A DNA stretch of 64,000 nt from Desmodus rotundus. Its lineage: Eukaryota > Chordata > Mammalia > Chiroptera > Phyllostomidae. How positions within the stretch are numbered: the stretch's first letter is position 1; each line of letters begins with the position of its first letter. Shown piece by piece: positions 24,100 to 34,556 of the stretch. The translations under genes and the position numbers were made by a program. The DNA lies in contig NC_071389.1 of the NCBI RefSeq assembly GCF_022682495.2, forward strand, positions 188,279,556 through 188,343,555, read 5' to 3'. The notes under the pieces were generated by a model. It was not told where the DNA came from, did no database searches, and saw nothing but the letters and a program-made list of their open reading frames with translations.

Positions 24100-24360
24100 A
24101 GGGTGTTGGTGTTAAAAAGTCACGCTCAGGTAGTATGGAACTTCCATTCATTACCACTGGGAGTACAGATGGGGACCGCCCTTCTGGAAAAGCCATTTGG
24201 CAATGCATAAGGAGAGCCTTAAAGCTCTAAACACAACATGTCCACTGCAACCTTATTCACAATATTTTAAAATAAGAAACAAACTGAGTACCTGACAAGG
24301 AAGATCAGGTAAGTGTAGTACAGTAGCTCTACTGGAAGGACTATTACATAGATAGGTTTA
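24100..24360 (+). mobile_element. Old LINE ORF2 fragment, probably L1M
   Basis: GCCATTTGGCAATGCATAAG, GAGCCTTAAAGCTCTAA, TGCAACCTTATTCACAATAT and TTTAAAATAAGAAACAAACT follow the order of an L1 3' ORF2 in sense orientation. It is strongly diverged. Confidence 0.5.
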
Positions 24361-24709
24361 AAACCTTTCCCCCTTCCTCCTTTTGTTCCTTCAATACTGA
24401 ACGCCTGCACTGTCCCAGGCACTGTTCTAGGCTTTTGGGTTCCGTCAAAGGAGGACAAAAGGTACTCTTCTGGAGCGGTTCGCTTTCTGGGAGGAGAGAC
24501 GTGGGAGTAGGAGACAGAGAATACATGGCAAGTCTATTAGAAGGCTGTCGGTGATATATAAAACCAAAGAAAGGTAAGAGGCGGGGGTCCAGGTGAGGGT
24601 GGGGTGAGCGGGCTTCTGTTTAAAATAGGATGGTCTGTGTTCAGTCTCATTCATTGGCCTGAGGTGAGGGTGGATGCCCTGCAGTTATCTGGGGGGGAAG
24701 ATGCTAGTA

Positions 24710-25140
24710 GACCGCTGCCTCCCCCCATCCCAAACTAGAGCGTTCCTATGAAACCTTTTATAAGCAATTACCGTTAATTGATACGAAAAAATTTTCGAGC
24801 ATTCCTACACACCCCCAAATAACCCCAAATCACACTAACATAATAGTAAAATCAGGAATGCACACAGTAGGTGTCGGTGAAGAACAGATGCTTACACACA
24901 GTTCGAAGTTGTGGCGGGTTGAGGGAAGGAGCTTGGCGAGGCCGCTCTGGGATGCTCGGGGTGCGCTGTGCCTCCGCGACGCTCACTGCAAAACAAATGC
25001 CAAGCGCTATGTTTCGTACAAGTGAAAGTCCTCTTTGAATTTATTTCAGTTAGTGAAAACACACACTATGGTAGGTCTTGGGTAAAAGAGAAGTGGCTTA
25101 ACAGGAGCCATCGAGAAGAGGGAGATACCTGTATTAAATA
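24710..25140. repeat. Unassigned repeat-like sequence
   Basis: TTCCTATGAAACCTTTTATA, ATTTTCGAGCATTCCTACAC, AAATAACCCCAAATCACACT and TAAAATCAGGAATGCACACA look like a moderately old DNA transposon-derived repeat that I have seen in mammalian genomes but cannot name. It stops just before the TXNRD1 CpG island. Confidence 0.35.
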
Positions 25141-25309
25141 AAAAACTGGGTGTAAACTATACATCGGGGGGAAAACTGGAAAATATAGAGACAGTGGTTT
25201 GCAGGATAAGATTTTGAATGATGCTTTTTATTTTTTTCCACTATACATTTTCTTACTTATCTTTGGTGAACGTGTTTAATATTTTAAAAAAATCAACGAG
25301 CTTAAAAGA

Positions 25310-25980
25310 AAAGAGAGCTGGGACCCGGGATTCCTAACGCCCGCCCCGTCCCGCCGCTCCCCTCTTCACTGCCCCCCTCTCCGCGGCTTCCCCTCCCGCC
25401 CCGCCTACCGCCCCGCGCCCCGCCCACCGCCGCGCGCCCCGCCCACAGCAGCGACCAGCAGGGGGCGCGCGGCCTCTGCGGCGAGTCCCTCGGCCTGTGA
25501 GTCCGCACAGGGCGTCGCAGCACAGGGGTCCTGCGAAGAGTAAGGAGGTGCGGGCGGCCGCACAGCCTGAGTTGGAGGCCAAAGGCCACAGGAATCGCGG
25601 CCAGGGTTCGTCAGGTACGACCGAAGGCGAAGGCCGTAGCGAGCTTCGGGCGCCCTCCAGGCGGCCCGCGCCGACGGGCCATGGTGGGTGCGGCACCCTG
25701 GGGCCTTGGTGCACTGGGCTGTCGTCGCGGGCCCGACGTGCGACCTTCCGGAGAGTCCAGAAACGGACAAGGTCCGCTCTGGGCCCCGAGGCTGCCCCGC
25801 CGGCGGAGAAAAGCGACCCCCTCAGTTTACCCAAAGAGGCGGAGGCTGGCGCTGGCCGAGGGGCTGGCCAGGTGGCTGCGGACAGGTGGGAGGTGGACGG
25901 CGGGATGCGCCGGGCCGCCCCTGCCCGGAAGATGGCGCAGAAACAAACCCGGGGGAAGCCTACGGGCTGGTGAGGGCTAC
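25310..25980 (+). promoter_or_regulatory. TXNRD1: CpG island and probable promoter of the Grx-TXNRD1 isoform
   Basis: Extremely GC- and CpG-rich DNA with several GC-box/CCGCCC motifs between 25340 and 25445, immediately before and over TXNRD1 exon 1. No TATA box is evident. The composition is that of a CpG-island promoter firing to the right. From the family's biology, the glutaredoxin-containing isoform uses an upstream promoter separate from the housekeeping TXNRD1 promoter; that assignment here is inference. High GC produces long overlapping open frames on both strands (for example on the minus strand at 25334-26062) that are not genes. Confidence 0.75.
25524..25614 (+). CDS. TXNRD1: TXNRD1 exon 1 of the glutaredoxin isoform, start codon not AUG
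   Basis: This exon encodes the N-terminal tail of the glutaredoxin-containing form of thioredoxin reductase 1, a selenoprotein flavoenzyme that reduces thioredoxin with NADPH. Thirty codons align without a gap to the start of the human long isoform as I remember it (shared motifs K-x-V-x-AAA, EL, KG, then S-A after the junction). The donor CAG|GTACGA at 25614/25615 leaves phase 1, which the next exon needs. The codon opposite the human Met1 is AGG. The frame is open upstream to a TAA at 25335, yet no ATG in any frame lies between 25338 and 25614. Only near-cognate triplets are available, such as an in-frame GTG at 25497. The isoform may use a non-AUG start, take its AUG from an unseen upstream exon, or have lost initiation. 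The left edge given here is the aligned start, not a transcription start. Confidence 0.7.
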
Positions 25981-26329
25981 CGTTGATGCAAGCACCGGGC
26001 CGCACACATATTAGAGAGGAAGGGACCCCACACCTGACTCCGCGCGGGGAATTAACCTGCACGTCTCAAAAAGCCGGGAATCCGAGCTGAGGGTGACCAA
26101 CCCCAAATCAAAGGAGGTTAAGCGCCCAAGGGAACTTGAGGCCTGTTAAACTGGAGGTGCTGGCCTGGGTGGGGTCCGTGTACCCCCTTGTCTACACCGT
26201 CGAGAAAGTTATCAGACAAACCCCTTTCCCCACCCCTTTGAACCTTAGGCGCATTTCCTACACCACTTTATCCTTTCATTTAATCGTTGAAATGAGAAAG
26301 GTGCTTACATATACTTGCCCCACTTTGCA

Positions 26330-26575
26330 GATAATGGTAATAGTGGCTAAGGGTTACCAACCTCTGTTTTAAGCACTTTACGTGGATAACCATTCCTCTC
26401 ACCAACGGCACTAGGAGAGGTTTATTGTAACCCCCATTTTTAGATGGAGAAACTGAGGCACAGAGAGGTTATGACACTTGTCCAAAGTCCCACTGCTATG
26501 AAGTGGCAGAGCTGGGATATAAGCTGAGGCAGTTTGACTCCAAAGCTCAGATCATAACAATTATACCACCATCCT
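26330..26575 (-). repeat. MIR SINE
   Basis: Long reverse MIR: CTGTTTTAAGCACTTTACGT, ATTTTTAGATGGAGAAACTG, GGCACAGAGAGGTTATGACA, AAGTGGCAGAGCTGGGATAT. Confidence 0.85.
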
Positions 26576-27050
26576 CACCCCTTGGTTTCTTACCTCTGTG
26601 ACCAGAAACCCAGAAAAGTAACTTGCCCGACTGATGGAATTGTTAAATGCTGCAGGATGTTTCTTCCGGAGGCTTACCACTCAGTTGCAGAGTACGGTGA
26701 AGGGCTAAGAGGAATGGTAGAAACAGTCAAGTGGGAAGGGCAGCTCCCTAGAAAGAGCTAGGGTTTGGCAGGGGTGTCTGAAGGAAGGGCAAACACCCCT
26801 TGCGGGGGGAGCAGCAGATGAAACCATCCTGGCGAGAGTGAGGGCTCACATCCTGCTGGAGTTGAGGACTTGAGTTGGGCGAAGGGGAGAGCGGGAGAGG
26901 AGTTTGGATGGGGCAGTTCCTGCTCTGGGTCAAGCAGCTAATTTGTGGCCATCACCTAAGTTTCTGTTGTGGAACAGAAAGCCACAGGCCCCGAATGGCA
27001 TTTCTCCTGCTGCAAGCCCACCATACTGATGGTGGCGAATTGGCGCCTGG
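26576..27050. other. Intronic sequence, nothing firm
   Basis: No clear repeat or exon. The right end next to the LTR-like block might be internal sequence of an old endogenous retrovirus, but I see no gag or pol motif. Confidence 0.3.
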
Positions 27051-27877
27051 TGTTGGACAGGTGGAGTCCGACTGGACCCCAACTTGGCACCCTCAGTACC
27101 TGAGTTCTGGCTAAGGGAGAAATCAGAGCCAAGACTCAAACTATAAGAGAAAGTTTATTTAGAAAGTCACAGAGGTAGAAGAAGTGAGTCCTAGAAGATA
27201 TGGGCTCAGGAAACATGCTACGGAGGGCAAGGGGGCCCTTGGAGTTTGGGAGAAAGAGACAAAGAAAATACTCTTGGGGAAAGAGGGTGGAGAGAAGCAC
27301 ACTGGGTCCTTCGGCTTGTGGTTTTGTATCTGGAAGTCTCAGGGGCTAATCCTGATACAATATTACTCATCAGCTCTCCAGGTGTGTCCTTACAATGTTG
27401 TGGCCTCCATTGATTGGTTGGCACCGGGGCAGGGGGACAGTAGTTAATACAGTTGGTCCTGATGCCAGCCATGACATCACTTACCTGTTTTTGCTGCTTT
27501 TTCTGCGCCTGGAGCTGAACATAATTGAGGCCTAGAAGTATTCCACGTGCAAAAAGAACCTCATTGTCCTGGGGGCCTAATGCCTAAGGGCTATTCTCCA
27601 GCCTCCTTGTTTGTTCCTCCTCTGAGGAGGTCTAACCTGCAAGACTAGCAACAGAACAGGGGAGAAAAGGTCAGGGGAGGGTTCTAACTGCATGACTAGC
27701 AATATGAAAGGTCAGGAAGTCTAAACCGAAAGACCTGGAAGAAAGGGTACCCCAGGGTAAACTCCTTGTTTTCCTGTTTTGCCTGTTGCTAGGCACCTAG
27801 GGCTTTCCTCCCTTGACCTTCTGTACCTGGCCTATTGTCCTCGAGCTCCTCACGCCAGTTCTAACTGCCTACCACAG
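27051..27877 (-). mobile_element. LTR-like element, reverse orientation
   Basis: Read on the minus strand the block begins TGTGGTAGGC and ends CCAACA, so it has TG...CA-type ends. An AATAAA signal (reverse of TTTATTTAG near 27147) lies in the expected part before the 3' end. There is no recognisable internal retroviral gene next to it and no clear target duplication. Edges are approximate. Confidence 0.4.
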
Positions 27878-28374
27878 AAACAAACCTGATTTAATACCTG
27901 ATCCAATTGCAGTTTCAAACTCTTCCAGAAACATAATCAACCAGTCTGGAATTTTCTAGCCAAGCACCAGTAAGGTAATCTGTCCCTCTCTCCCACCCCC
28001 AACCCGTAGAAAGAGGCAGTCTGCACGATAAAGACATTTCTCATTAATCCCCCTATCCCCCAAAGAAAAGTTGTCCTGGCCTAAAAACAATTTTCTCTTC
28101 TCCTCCCATAATGGTGGCCCTACCCCACCCTGCTTCCTATAAAATCTTCCTGGTAAGACTGCCTTTCCCCAAGGGAAGGTGTCCTTGCCTGCAATAATTC
28201 ACTTTTTTAACTTCAAAGTCCCACCCTTTTTCTGCCTATAAAAACCTTCCATTTTGTACAACTCCTTGGGGTGCCCTTCAGGTTGCTAGGTGGGTTGCTG
28301 CTCGATTCATGAGTCACTTAATTAAAGCCAATTAGATCTTCAAATATACCCACTGGGATTTTGTTTCCTAACAC
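27878..28374 (+). mobile_element. LTR-like element, forward orientation
   Basis: The right part has a TATA-like CTATAAAAACC at about 28238, an ATTAAA signal at about 28321 and a terminal TTTGTTTCCTAACA, an arrangement typical of an LTR (U3, R, U5). The left edge is uncertain. It lies back to back with the reverse LTR-like block. It is probably a solitary LTR of an old endogenous retrovirus; no coding sequence is present. Confidence 0.45.
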
Positions 28375-28479
28375 TTCTCGTCTTTACAAAGGGAGTTTGA
28401 GTTGGTGTCCCAAATTTGCCTTTCATGTACTGTCTGCAGGGTTTTCTTAATATCCAGGTACTATCATTTATTTACTATT

Positions 28480-28990
28480 TATCTTTATATCCACCTTTTA
28501 AAATACTTTTTATTTTAAAAAATGTTAAATTACAGTTTGCATTCAATATGATCTTGTATCGCTTTCAGGTGTCCAGCATAATGGTTAGCCAATCCTATAC
28601 TTTACAGGGTGTTGCCCCTGATATTTCCAGTACCCAACTGACACCTATACCATATGTACAGAAAACTGCAGTCATTATAATAGAGCTTACTAAGTTTTTA
28701 CAAAGTGAACATCCCTATGCAGCCAGCACCCAGCTAAAGAAAGTAACATTTCCAGTACCCGGGAAGCCCCCCTCACACCTCTTACTCCCCCCCTGCTCCC
28801 ATACCAAGGGCTACCACTACTGTAGTTTTCTAACAGCATAACAGTTTCACCTATTCTGCACGTACTTTTTGAACTTTTAGCATAGTTTTATGCATCAATC
28901 TGTGGAAGCACTACTTTGTCCTAGACATTTTTCTCTACACATACATATGTGGATCCTATTGACATTTAAAATGTTCTTTCACGTATCAAC
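28480..28990 (-). mobile_element. L1 3' region (antisense)
   Basis: TGCATTCAATATGATCTTGT, GTGTCCAGCATAATGGTTAG and TACTTTACAGGGTGTTGCCC at the left, then older L1M-like text with AAGTGAACATCCCTATGCAG. It may be two adjacent fragments. Confidence 0.6.
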
Positions 28991-29194
28991 TACAGACATT
29001 CTAAGAACCTATCTTCCTTGGGTACCACCAACGATCCGTGCATCAAATTTAGTGTAATGCTGGATTACATGAGCTCTCAGTCCCCTCCTAATGTAAAATT
29101 ACGGGGCTAGGGTCCTGAAAGTGATTTCTCAAATGAGCAGCCTGAATCTAATGTGAGCTCTCTCACCATCTGGCCTTGATGAAGGTCTGGATTG

Positions 29195-29545
29195 AATAAC
29201 TCTTCAACCGAGCATTTAGTATGTATTAGGCACTGGAGATTCAGCAGCAAACAAGGCACGGGCACAGTCTAGCAGAGAGGGATGACGTGGAGACGTAGCG
29301 TCGTCATGTGTAGTCACAAAGGTGGATGGGTACAAGATAAGAATAGCAGGAGTTAACTTTGGGTGCTTAGAGTTTAATTGGTATTTCTGCTTTGACACAC
29401 ATTCCAATCTGTTTTAATTCACTCATAAACATTCATTTTCCTTGCTGGACTTTTGAGGATCAGGAATGTGCCTTGTTCATTGCTGTATCTCCCACGGCCC
29501 TTGGCACACTGCCTCATGGATGGTTTGGAATCAGTAAATGTATCC
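29195..29545. repeat. Two L2 fragments in opposite orientation
   Basis: 29195-29300 reads as reverse L2 (ATGTATTAGGCACTGGAGAT, TCAGCAGCAAACAAGGCACG). 29400-29545 reads as forward L2 3' end (TGCCTTGTTCATTGCTGTAT, TTGGCACACTGCCTCATGG, TCAGTAAATG). Confidence 0.55.
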
Positions 29546-29645
29546 ATATGGTCCATGTGGCTAAGGGCAATTTCTCACACGTGAGGAATTTTCCAAAAGC
29601 TGATGTTACTAGTGGTGACTTTCTTCCCCAGTGAGACGAGGAGAC

Positions 29646-29840
29646 CGCATTTCTCAAAGTGTGGACCTAAGATCGCCCACAAGAAAATCAATTACATAAA
29701 GGGTGGGGATGTATAGGTTAAAAGCTCATTCTCCTGGTCTCCACTTCTGGCCTACTAAATCAGTTTGAGGGTATTGGGCCAGGAATCGCCACTTTTGGTG
29801 CCTCTGGTTATTCTGTTGCAACCAAGGACTGAGAACTCGG
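29646..29840 (+). mobile_element. MER5A (hAT-Charlie MITE)
   Basis: CATTTCTCAAAGTGTGGACC at the left, GCCTACTAAATCAGTTTGAG in the middle and a GACTGAGAACTCGGG right end follow the MER5A layout. Confidence 0.75.
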
Positions 29841-30444
29841 GCAGTTAGGTGTTTGGGTCAGAGCCAGCCCATCTTTTCCCTGGGCAGAAGCTCCTGTCCT
29901 CAGCCTTGGGGGTAAAGCTTGGGTGGAGGTAGTTGTTAAGGTGAGTCAGATGTAATAAAAAGAATTTGAAAGCTGTGTTGTAGAACCAAAGATCATTTGG
30001 ATTGACATGCTAAGAATTTGCAATCAGAAGTTAATATTACATGATTTACTGGATGATTCAAGAGAAAACTTGCCTTCAGCTCATATGAGCCAGATAATTT
30101 AAATAAAAGTCTTTGTCCATTTGGATCCTCACACACGAATGTTCACTTTTTTTGTATTAATATGTACTGTATATTTAAAGCTTTTAAATTATTTAGCCTT
30201 TTTTTAAAAGTGTATTTTGGATTTACAGTTGGATTAAGTCTGTGAAAGAAGGGATTAATCTGTATGCCTTTTTTTTAGCCCTCACAGAATATCACTGAGT
30301 ATTGCGTAAATACTCAATACCCTGAGTTTTGGCTCTGAGCTTTACTTTGCTGGTAGAAACTAGTCTACAGTGTGCAGCTGTAAGTCACTATCGCAGATCG
30401 CTATTTGATGGTAAAAACAAACTATTCGTTACCTGTTAGATTAA
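29841..30444. other. Intronic sequence, nothing recognised
   Basis: AT-rich sequence without an exon or a clear repeat. Confidence 0.35.
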
Positions 30445-30603
30445 GTCAGTGATTTTTAATCTTTTTCATCTCATGGCATACATAAACTAATTTCTAAAAT
30501 TTTGTGGCACACCAAAAAATAAATTTTTTTCCAACTCGACCAAAAAAAAGTTATAATTTTGATTCATTCACACTAGGCGGCTATTGTTGTGTTGGCTGTT
30601 GTC
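30445..30603 (+). repeat. DNA transposon-like repeat end
   Basis: CAGTGATTTTTAATCTTTTTC, ATGGCATACATAAACTAATT, AAATTTTGTGGCACACCAAA and ATTGTTGTGTTGGCTGTTGT form a coherent block that I associate with a repeat common in bats. The family was not identified. Confidence 0.45.
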
Positions 30604-31569
30604 TTCATTTCTTCCTTTATGCTGTTGCCATACTCAGGGAGTTCTTTGAGCATCCCAACCACCCATGTTATGATCTCGGCATCTGATAGGGTGGTTATCT
30701 GTTTGGTTCATTTTGTTTAGTTCTTTTTCTGGGATTTTGTTCTGTTCTTTCATTTAGGCCTTATTTCTTTGTCTCCTCAATTTGGCAGCCTCCCTGTGTT
30801 TGTTTCTGTGTATTAGGTAGAGGTGCTTTGACTCCCTGTCTTAGTAATGCGGCCTGTTGTAGAAAAGGCCCCTGTAAATTGTGTGGGGCAGAGGCTTAGG
30901 CAGGTGCCAGGGCGGGACAATCCTGGACCCTCCTGTGGCTCTCACCACTTTGTGGTCCTGTGGGGGGGCAGGGCTTGGAGAGGGGACAGTGTCACTGCCT
31001 GGCTTCTGGAGATTTGCCTGGCACTCGCCCTGTTTCCAGTTACTTCACCCACTCCCTGTAGTGCACCTTCTAGCTGTTGCCCTGGTGATGAATCCCAGAG
31101 TGGGTGCCTACGTTCTAAGTCCGTGTGGGCCCTTTAGACCAAGTATCCTGGAAATCTGGCAGTTTCTTCTGCTGCCCCAAATCCCCCTGGTTTTTACAAC
31201 CAGAAGTTATGGGGATTTATTTTACTGCTGCTGGAGACCTGGGCTGTGTAGTCTGTCCTGGGGCTGCGATTGCTCACTCCCAAGGTTCCCCTCCCTATTT
31301 GTATCTGCCATTTGTGAATGTGGGATCATCCACTCTGCCACTGCCTCTCTGCACCATGCCATGTCTCCCCGCCTTTCTGCCTGTCTCCATGTCTCTGCCT
31401 GTCCTACTGGTCTGAATGAATGTGGCTTATTTAAATCCTTGGTTGTTGGACTTTAGTACAGCTTGATTTTCTGAGAGTTCTGAGTGGTGTTTTGAGATCT
31501 AGTTGTAATTCTCTGGTTGTGCGAGGGAGCAAAGCATGTCTACCTATGCCTCCATCTTGACCAGAAGTC
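30604..31569 (-). mobile_element. L1 5' end: 5' UTR and start of ORF1 (antisense)
   Basis: On the minus strand the block begins at GGACTTCTGGTCAAGATGGA with the GGCATAGGTAGACATGC leader I know from laurasiatherian L1. A GC-rich 5' UTR follows, then text near 30710-30755 encoding the first residues of ORF1 (MKEQNKIPEKELNK-like). The rest of ORF1, ORF2 and the 3' end are absent. Long plus-strand frames inside it (for example 30847-31137 and 30881-31456) are antisense shadows of the UTR. Confidence 0.75.
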
Positions 31570-31777
31570 CCTATTTATTGATTTTTTTTAGAGAGAGGAA
31601 GGGAGAGAGAGAGAAATGTTGGTGTGAGAGAGAAATATTTATTGATTGCTTCCTGTATGTGCCTCAATTGGGGGTTGAACCCACAAGCTAGGTATGTGCC
31701 CTGATTGGAGATCAAACCCACAACCCTTTGGTACATGGGACAACGCTCCAACCAACTTAACCACCCCACCAGGTCAA
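31570..31777 (-). mobile_element. VES-type bat SINE, diverged
   Basis: The reverse layout holds: TTTATTGATT run, GAGAGAGGAAGGGAGAGAGA, ATGTGCCCTGATTGGAGATC and ACCAACTTAACCACCCCACC. It abuts the L1 5' end directly. Confidence 0.8.
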
Positions 31778-33350
31778 GATTGTGCCTTTTGAATGTATAG
31801 GGGCAGAGGCCAGGCCAGGGCAGAAAACCGTTTTCCTCAGGTATCAACACGATGCAGAGAAACCCAGTGACTGAGTGAACAGTGTAATGACTGCTGTCAA
31901 AGTATGGTTCCCAAAAAGTTGGAAACATGAGTTCTGTACGAAGATAACACGAACATGTGTAAAACTTTATTAAGCTCATCAATAAATAAAGGGATCAGTA
32001 AGGAGGTGAAGCTGATTTAAAGAGAATTCAAGAAATAGAGACGTAATCAGTCAAAGAAATGCTGAATTGAATTTGCTGATAGTTACAAAGCTGGTTAATG
32101 TCCTACAGGGCAGTAAAATTGTAACCTTTGATATTATTGGACATAAATGTACAAGTTAATATGAAACGTCAGTGTCTGGACTGTAATCAAATAGCATGTG
32201 GCAAAGTCAAGCACAGGTACATTCTCTTAGAGAATTAACTGATCCTTGAGGGGGCTTGTTAAACAGTATCCCACTACAGCATTGAAAGGATCCTCTTTAT
32301 TTTCATGTGTTAGTTACTGTTTCTTAACCATAGTTACAATTACCTTGGAATTATTGCTCACTTCCTTCGTGGTATTTTAAGCTGATTATTTCCCTAAAAT
32401 GTGCAGTTCAAATTCGGCTACTTTTTCAAGTATGTGTAGCAGCCTGCAAAAGGCTTAAAGCTGCTCGCTGTGAACATACTGAAGGCTTTCTATCCTGTGG
32501 ATCCAGTTAATGATTGATCCTTTTAATGATTGTTTCTTTATCATACAGATTTATTTTGAAGTGGGCACAATGCTCTTGGTCATCACGTTTGTTTTAGGTG
32601 TACAGAAGTAATCTTACCTATTGGAGCAAGAGCTAGATTTTTTTCTTTTATGTATGCAGTGAGATCAAGGAAGAAGGGTGAGTAGAAGGAACTACAGCTC
32701 AGTAAGCAGATCCCCATCTCCAAGTCAAGTTTGTCAAAAATATAATATTGTGCTAAAAAATCCTTGTGTTGGGAGAGCAGGAAGCATGTTTTTTTGGTAC
32801 CCATTTGCAAACATGGTATCTTTCTGGTTGTGATTTGATCAGCTAGCCTGGTAATACAATCCTCAGGATTTGGTCAGGCAGATCTGGCTGGGCAAGAGGG
32901 GTTCCTAGGCTTAAGCAGAAAGGAGGGAAAGCTGAACTGGGATTTGGCCCTCAGGCAAGCACTGGAAAGAAACAGTAAAAGCTGTCTGATATGACTCAGA
33001 GACAGTGAGGGTAGGGACTGACAAAGAGGGAGGAGGGAAGCATGAGCCAGTGTGTGTCTGGCAGCTCATTCTAGCAGTGGATCAGCTTGCTAAGGAGTGT
33101 TAATTATATTTATTTAAACAACAACAACAAAACAAAGCTAAATCAACTTCTCTGGCTCTGGATGTGGGCAGAGTAGTGTGGGGATGGGGGTAGACTTAAA
33201 GGGAATTGTATATGAGGTGTTTTGGGGTTTTTTTTTTTTTTGCATAGGCATGGATTAATAATCACTCATACTTATTAAATTAATGTGGTAACTCCTGGTG
33301 AACTTTCTTTCAAGAACAAAGGACCTTTGACAGGTTTAGGCCTCTTTTAA
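31778..33350. other. Intronic sequence, nothing recognised
   Basis: No exon or clear repeat was recognised. A poly-T run lies near 33228-33241 and a short CAA-rich patch near 33118. Confidence 0.35.
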
Positions 33351-33354
33351 AGCC

Positions 33355-33700
33355 GTTGTTTCTTGTGTTTGGTGCAATTCTTTTTCCTGTCCTCTGACTT
33401 TGCCAAGCATCCTCATTCATCTGTTCTTCAATATTCGGTCTCTTTGGCCTGGAATCTTCTTCCCTGTCCTCTTTGCTGGGCAAGATCTCCTTATCCACCA
33501 AGAACTTGTGATTCTCCAAGTAGAGTTAATGTTGCCCTTTGTGGATACCTGTGGCCCTTCCCATTTCTGTTATGACATATAGGGTATTGTATTCTACTAG
33601 GCTGAGTTCCCTGAGCACAGGCGTCTTGTTCAAGGCTGAATTTTTGTTTGGGATACTGTGTGGCACACAGTAGGTAGGTCTCAGTAAATGAAGTGAGTCA
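33355..33700 (+). repeat. L2 LINE fragment
   Basis: TTGGCCTGGAATCTTCTTCC, GCTGGGCAAGATCTCC, TTCCCTGAGCACAGGCGTCT and GTGGCACACAGTAGGTAGGT with a CAGTAAATGAAGTGAGTC end are the L2 3' segments in order. Confidence 0.75.
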
Positions 33701-33974
33701 AGTTATTCCTTCCTGTTTGATTTTTCTCTCACACTGTCAGTCAATCCTGGAAACTTGTTTTCCCCTTGGAAATGTTTCTTATGTAATTCTCTTGCCTCTG
33801 ACTCTTTGGATTCCTATCAATGGGACGGACATCTCAGGTGGGTAAGGTTGCCCTTGTCACAAGGGAGAGGGAATGGTATTTCCAACATCCCATATGGAAT
33901 GTTGTAGTTCCCAGTAATACAGGTTTTTGAAAGAGGCGATAACTCCTAAAGTAGTCTTTCAGATTAGGCTGCGT

Positions 33975-34290
33975 TTACTCATTCAACACTCATTCAACAC
34001 TAACCATCTTCTAGGTGTTAGGCATTGTAAGTGTTGGGGATATGAGTGTACCTGCCCTTCTGGAGTTGTTTTCTCAAGCAATCCATAACTTCTGAGACTT
34101 TAATATTTACTGAATACTTATTATGACCCAGGCACTGTGCTGACTACTTTACATGTGTTAATTCATTTAATCATTGCAACAACCAAATGAGGAAAATGAG
34201 GCACAGAGAGACAAAGGGAGACCAACTGGTAAGTGGTGCAGGATCCTCACGCAGGAAGCTGATGCTCTTAACCACTATGCTTACTGCTTT
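33975..34290 (-). repeat. L2 and MIR fragments
   Basis: 33975-34070 resembles reverse L2 (CATTCAACACTAACCATCTT, GGTGTTAGGCATTGTAAGTG). 34105-34290 is a clear reverse MIR (CTTATTATGACCCAGGCACT, TTACATGTGTTAATTCATTT, GAGGCACAGAGAGACAAAG). Confidence 0.75.
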
Positions 34291-34556
34291 ACTTAACAGA
34301 CTGATTAGCACTTCCAAACTAATGAGAATCTGTATCCCTCCGTCCTCTCATAAGACTTGGGAGTAAAGCATTGTGTTCCCATGAAAAACAGCAGTTGAAT
34401 TAAAGGATTTTTTGAGGATTGCCAGTACCTGGAAACAATGGAAAAAGGAGCATATTCAGGACAGTTTAACCTTATATTTAGGGACAAATAGACTAAAAAT
34501 GAGTCAGAGAAATCCAAATGTAGCTAAAAACGCCTAGCTTGGGTGATGAATGCTGA

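Noticed and set aside
25497..25973. A 158-codon plus-strand open frame over the CpG island as one protein
   Set aside because: It begins with GTG, not ATG, and only its part up to the donor at 25614 matches TXNRD1. The remainder is GC-rich intron-side DNA with no family resemblance.
25334..26062. A 242-codon minus-strand open frame
   Set aside because: Stops are rare in very GC-rich DNA. The translation is Arg/Gly/Pro/Ala-rich low complexity and matches nothing I know; it overlaps the TXNRD1 exon in antisense.
27041..27050. TGGCGCC beside an LTR-like block, resembling a lysine-tRNA primer binding site
   Set aside because: The match is only seven bases, it is on the wrong strand relative to the adjacent reverse LTR end, and no retroviral gene follows.
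30847..31456. Plus-strand open frames of 96 to 191 codons
   Set aside because: They lie antisense to an L1 5' UTR and have no protein family signal.
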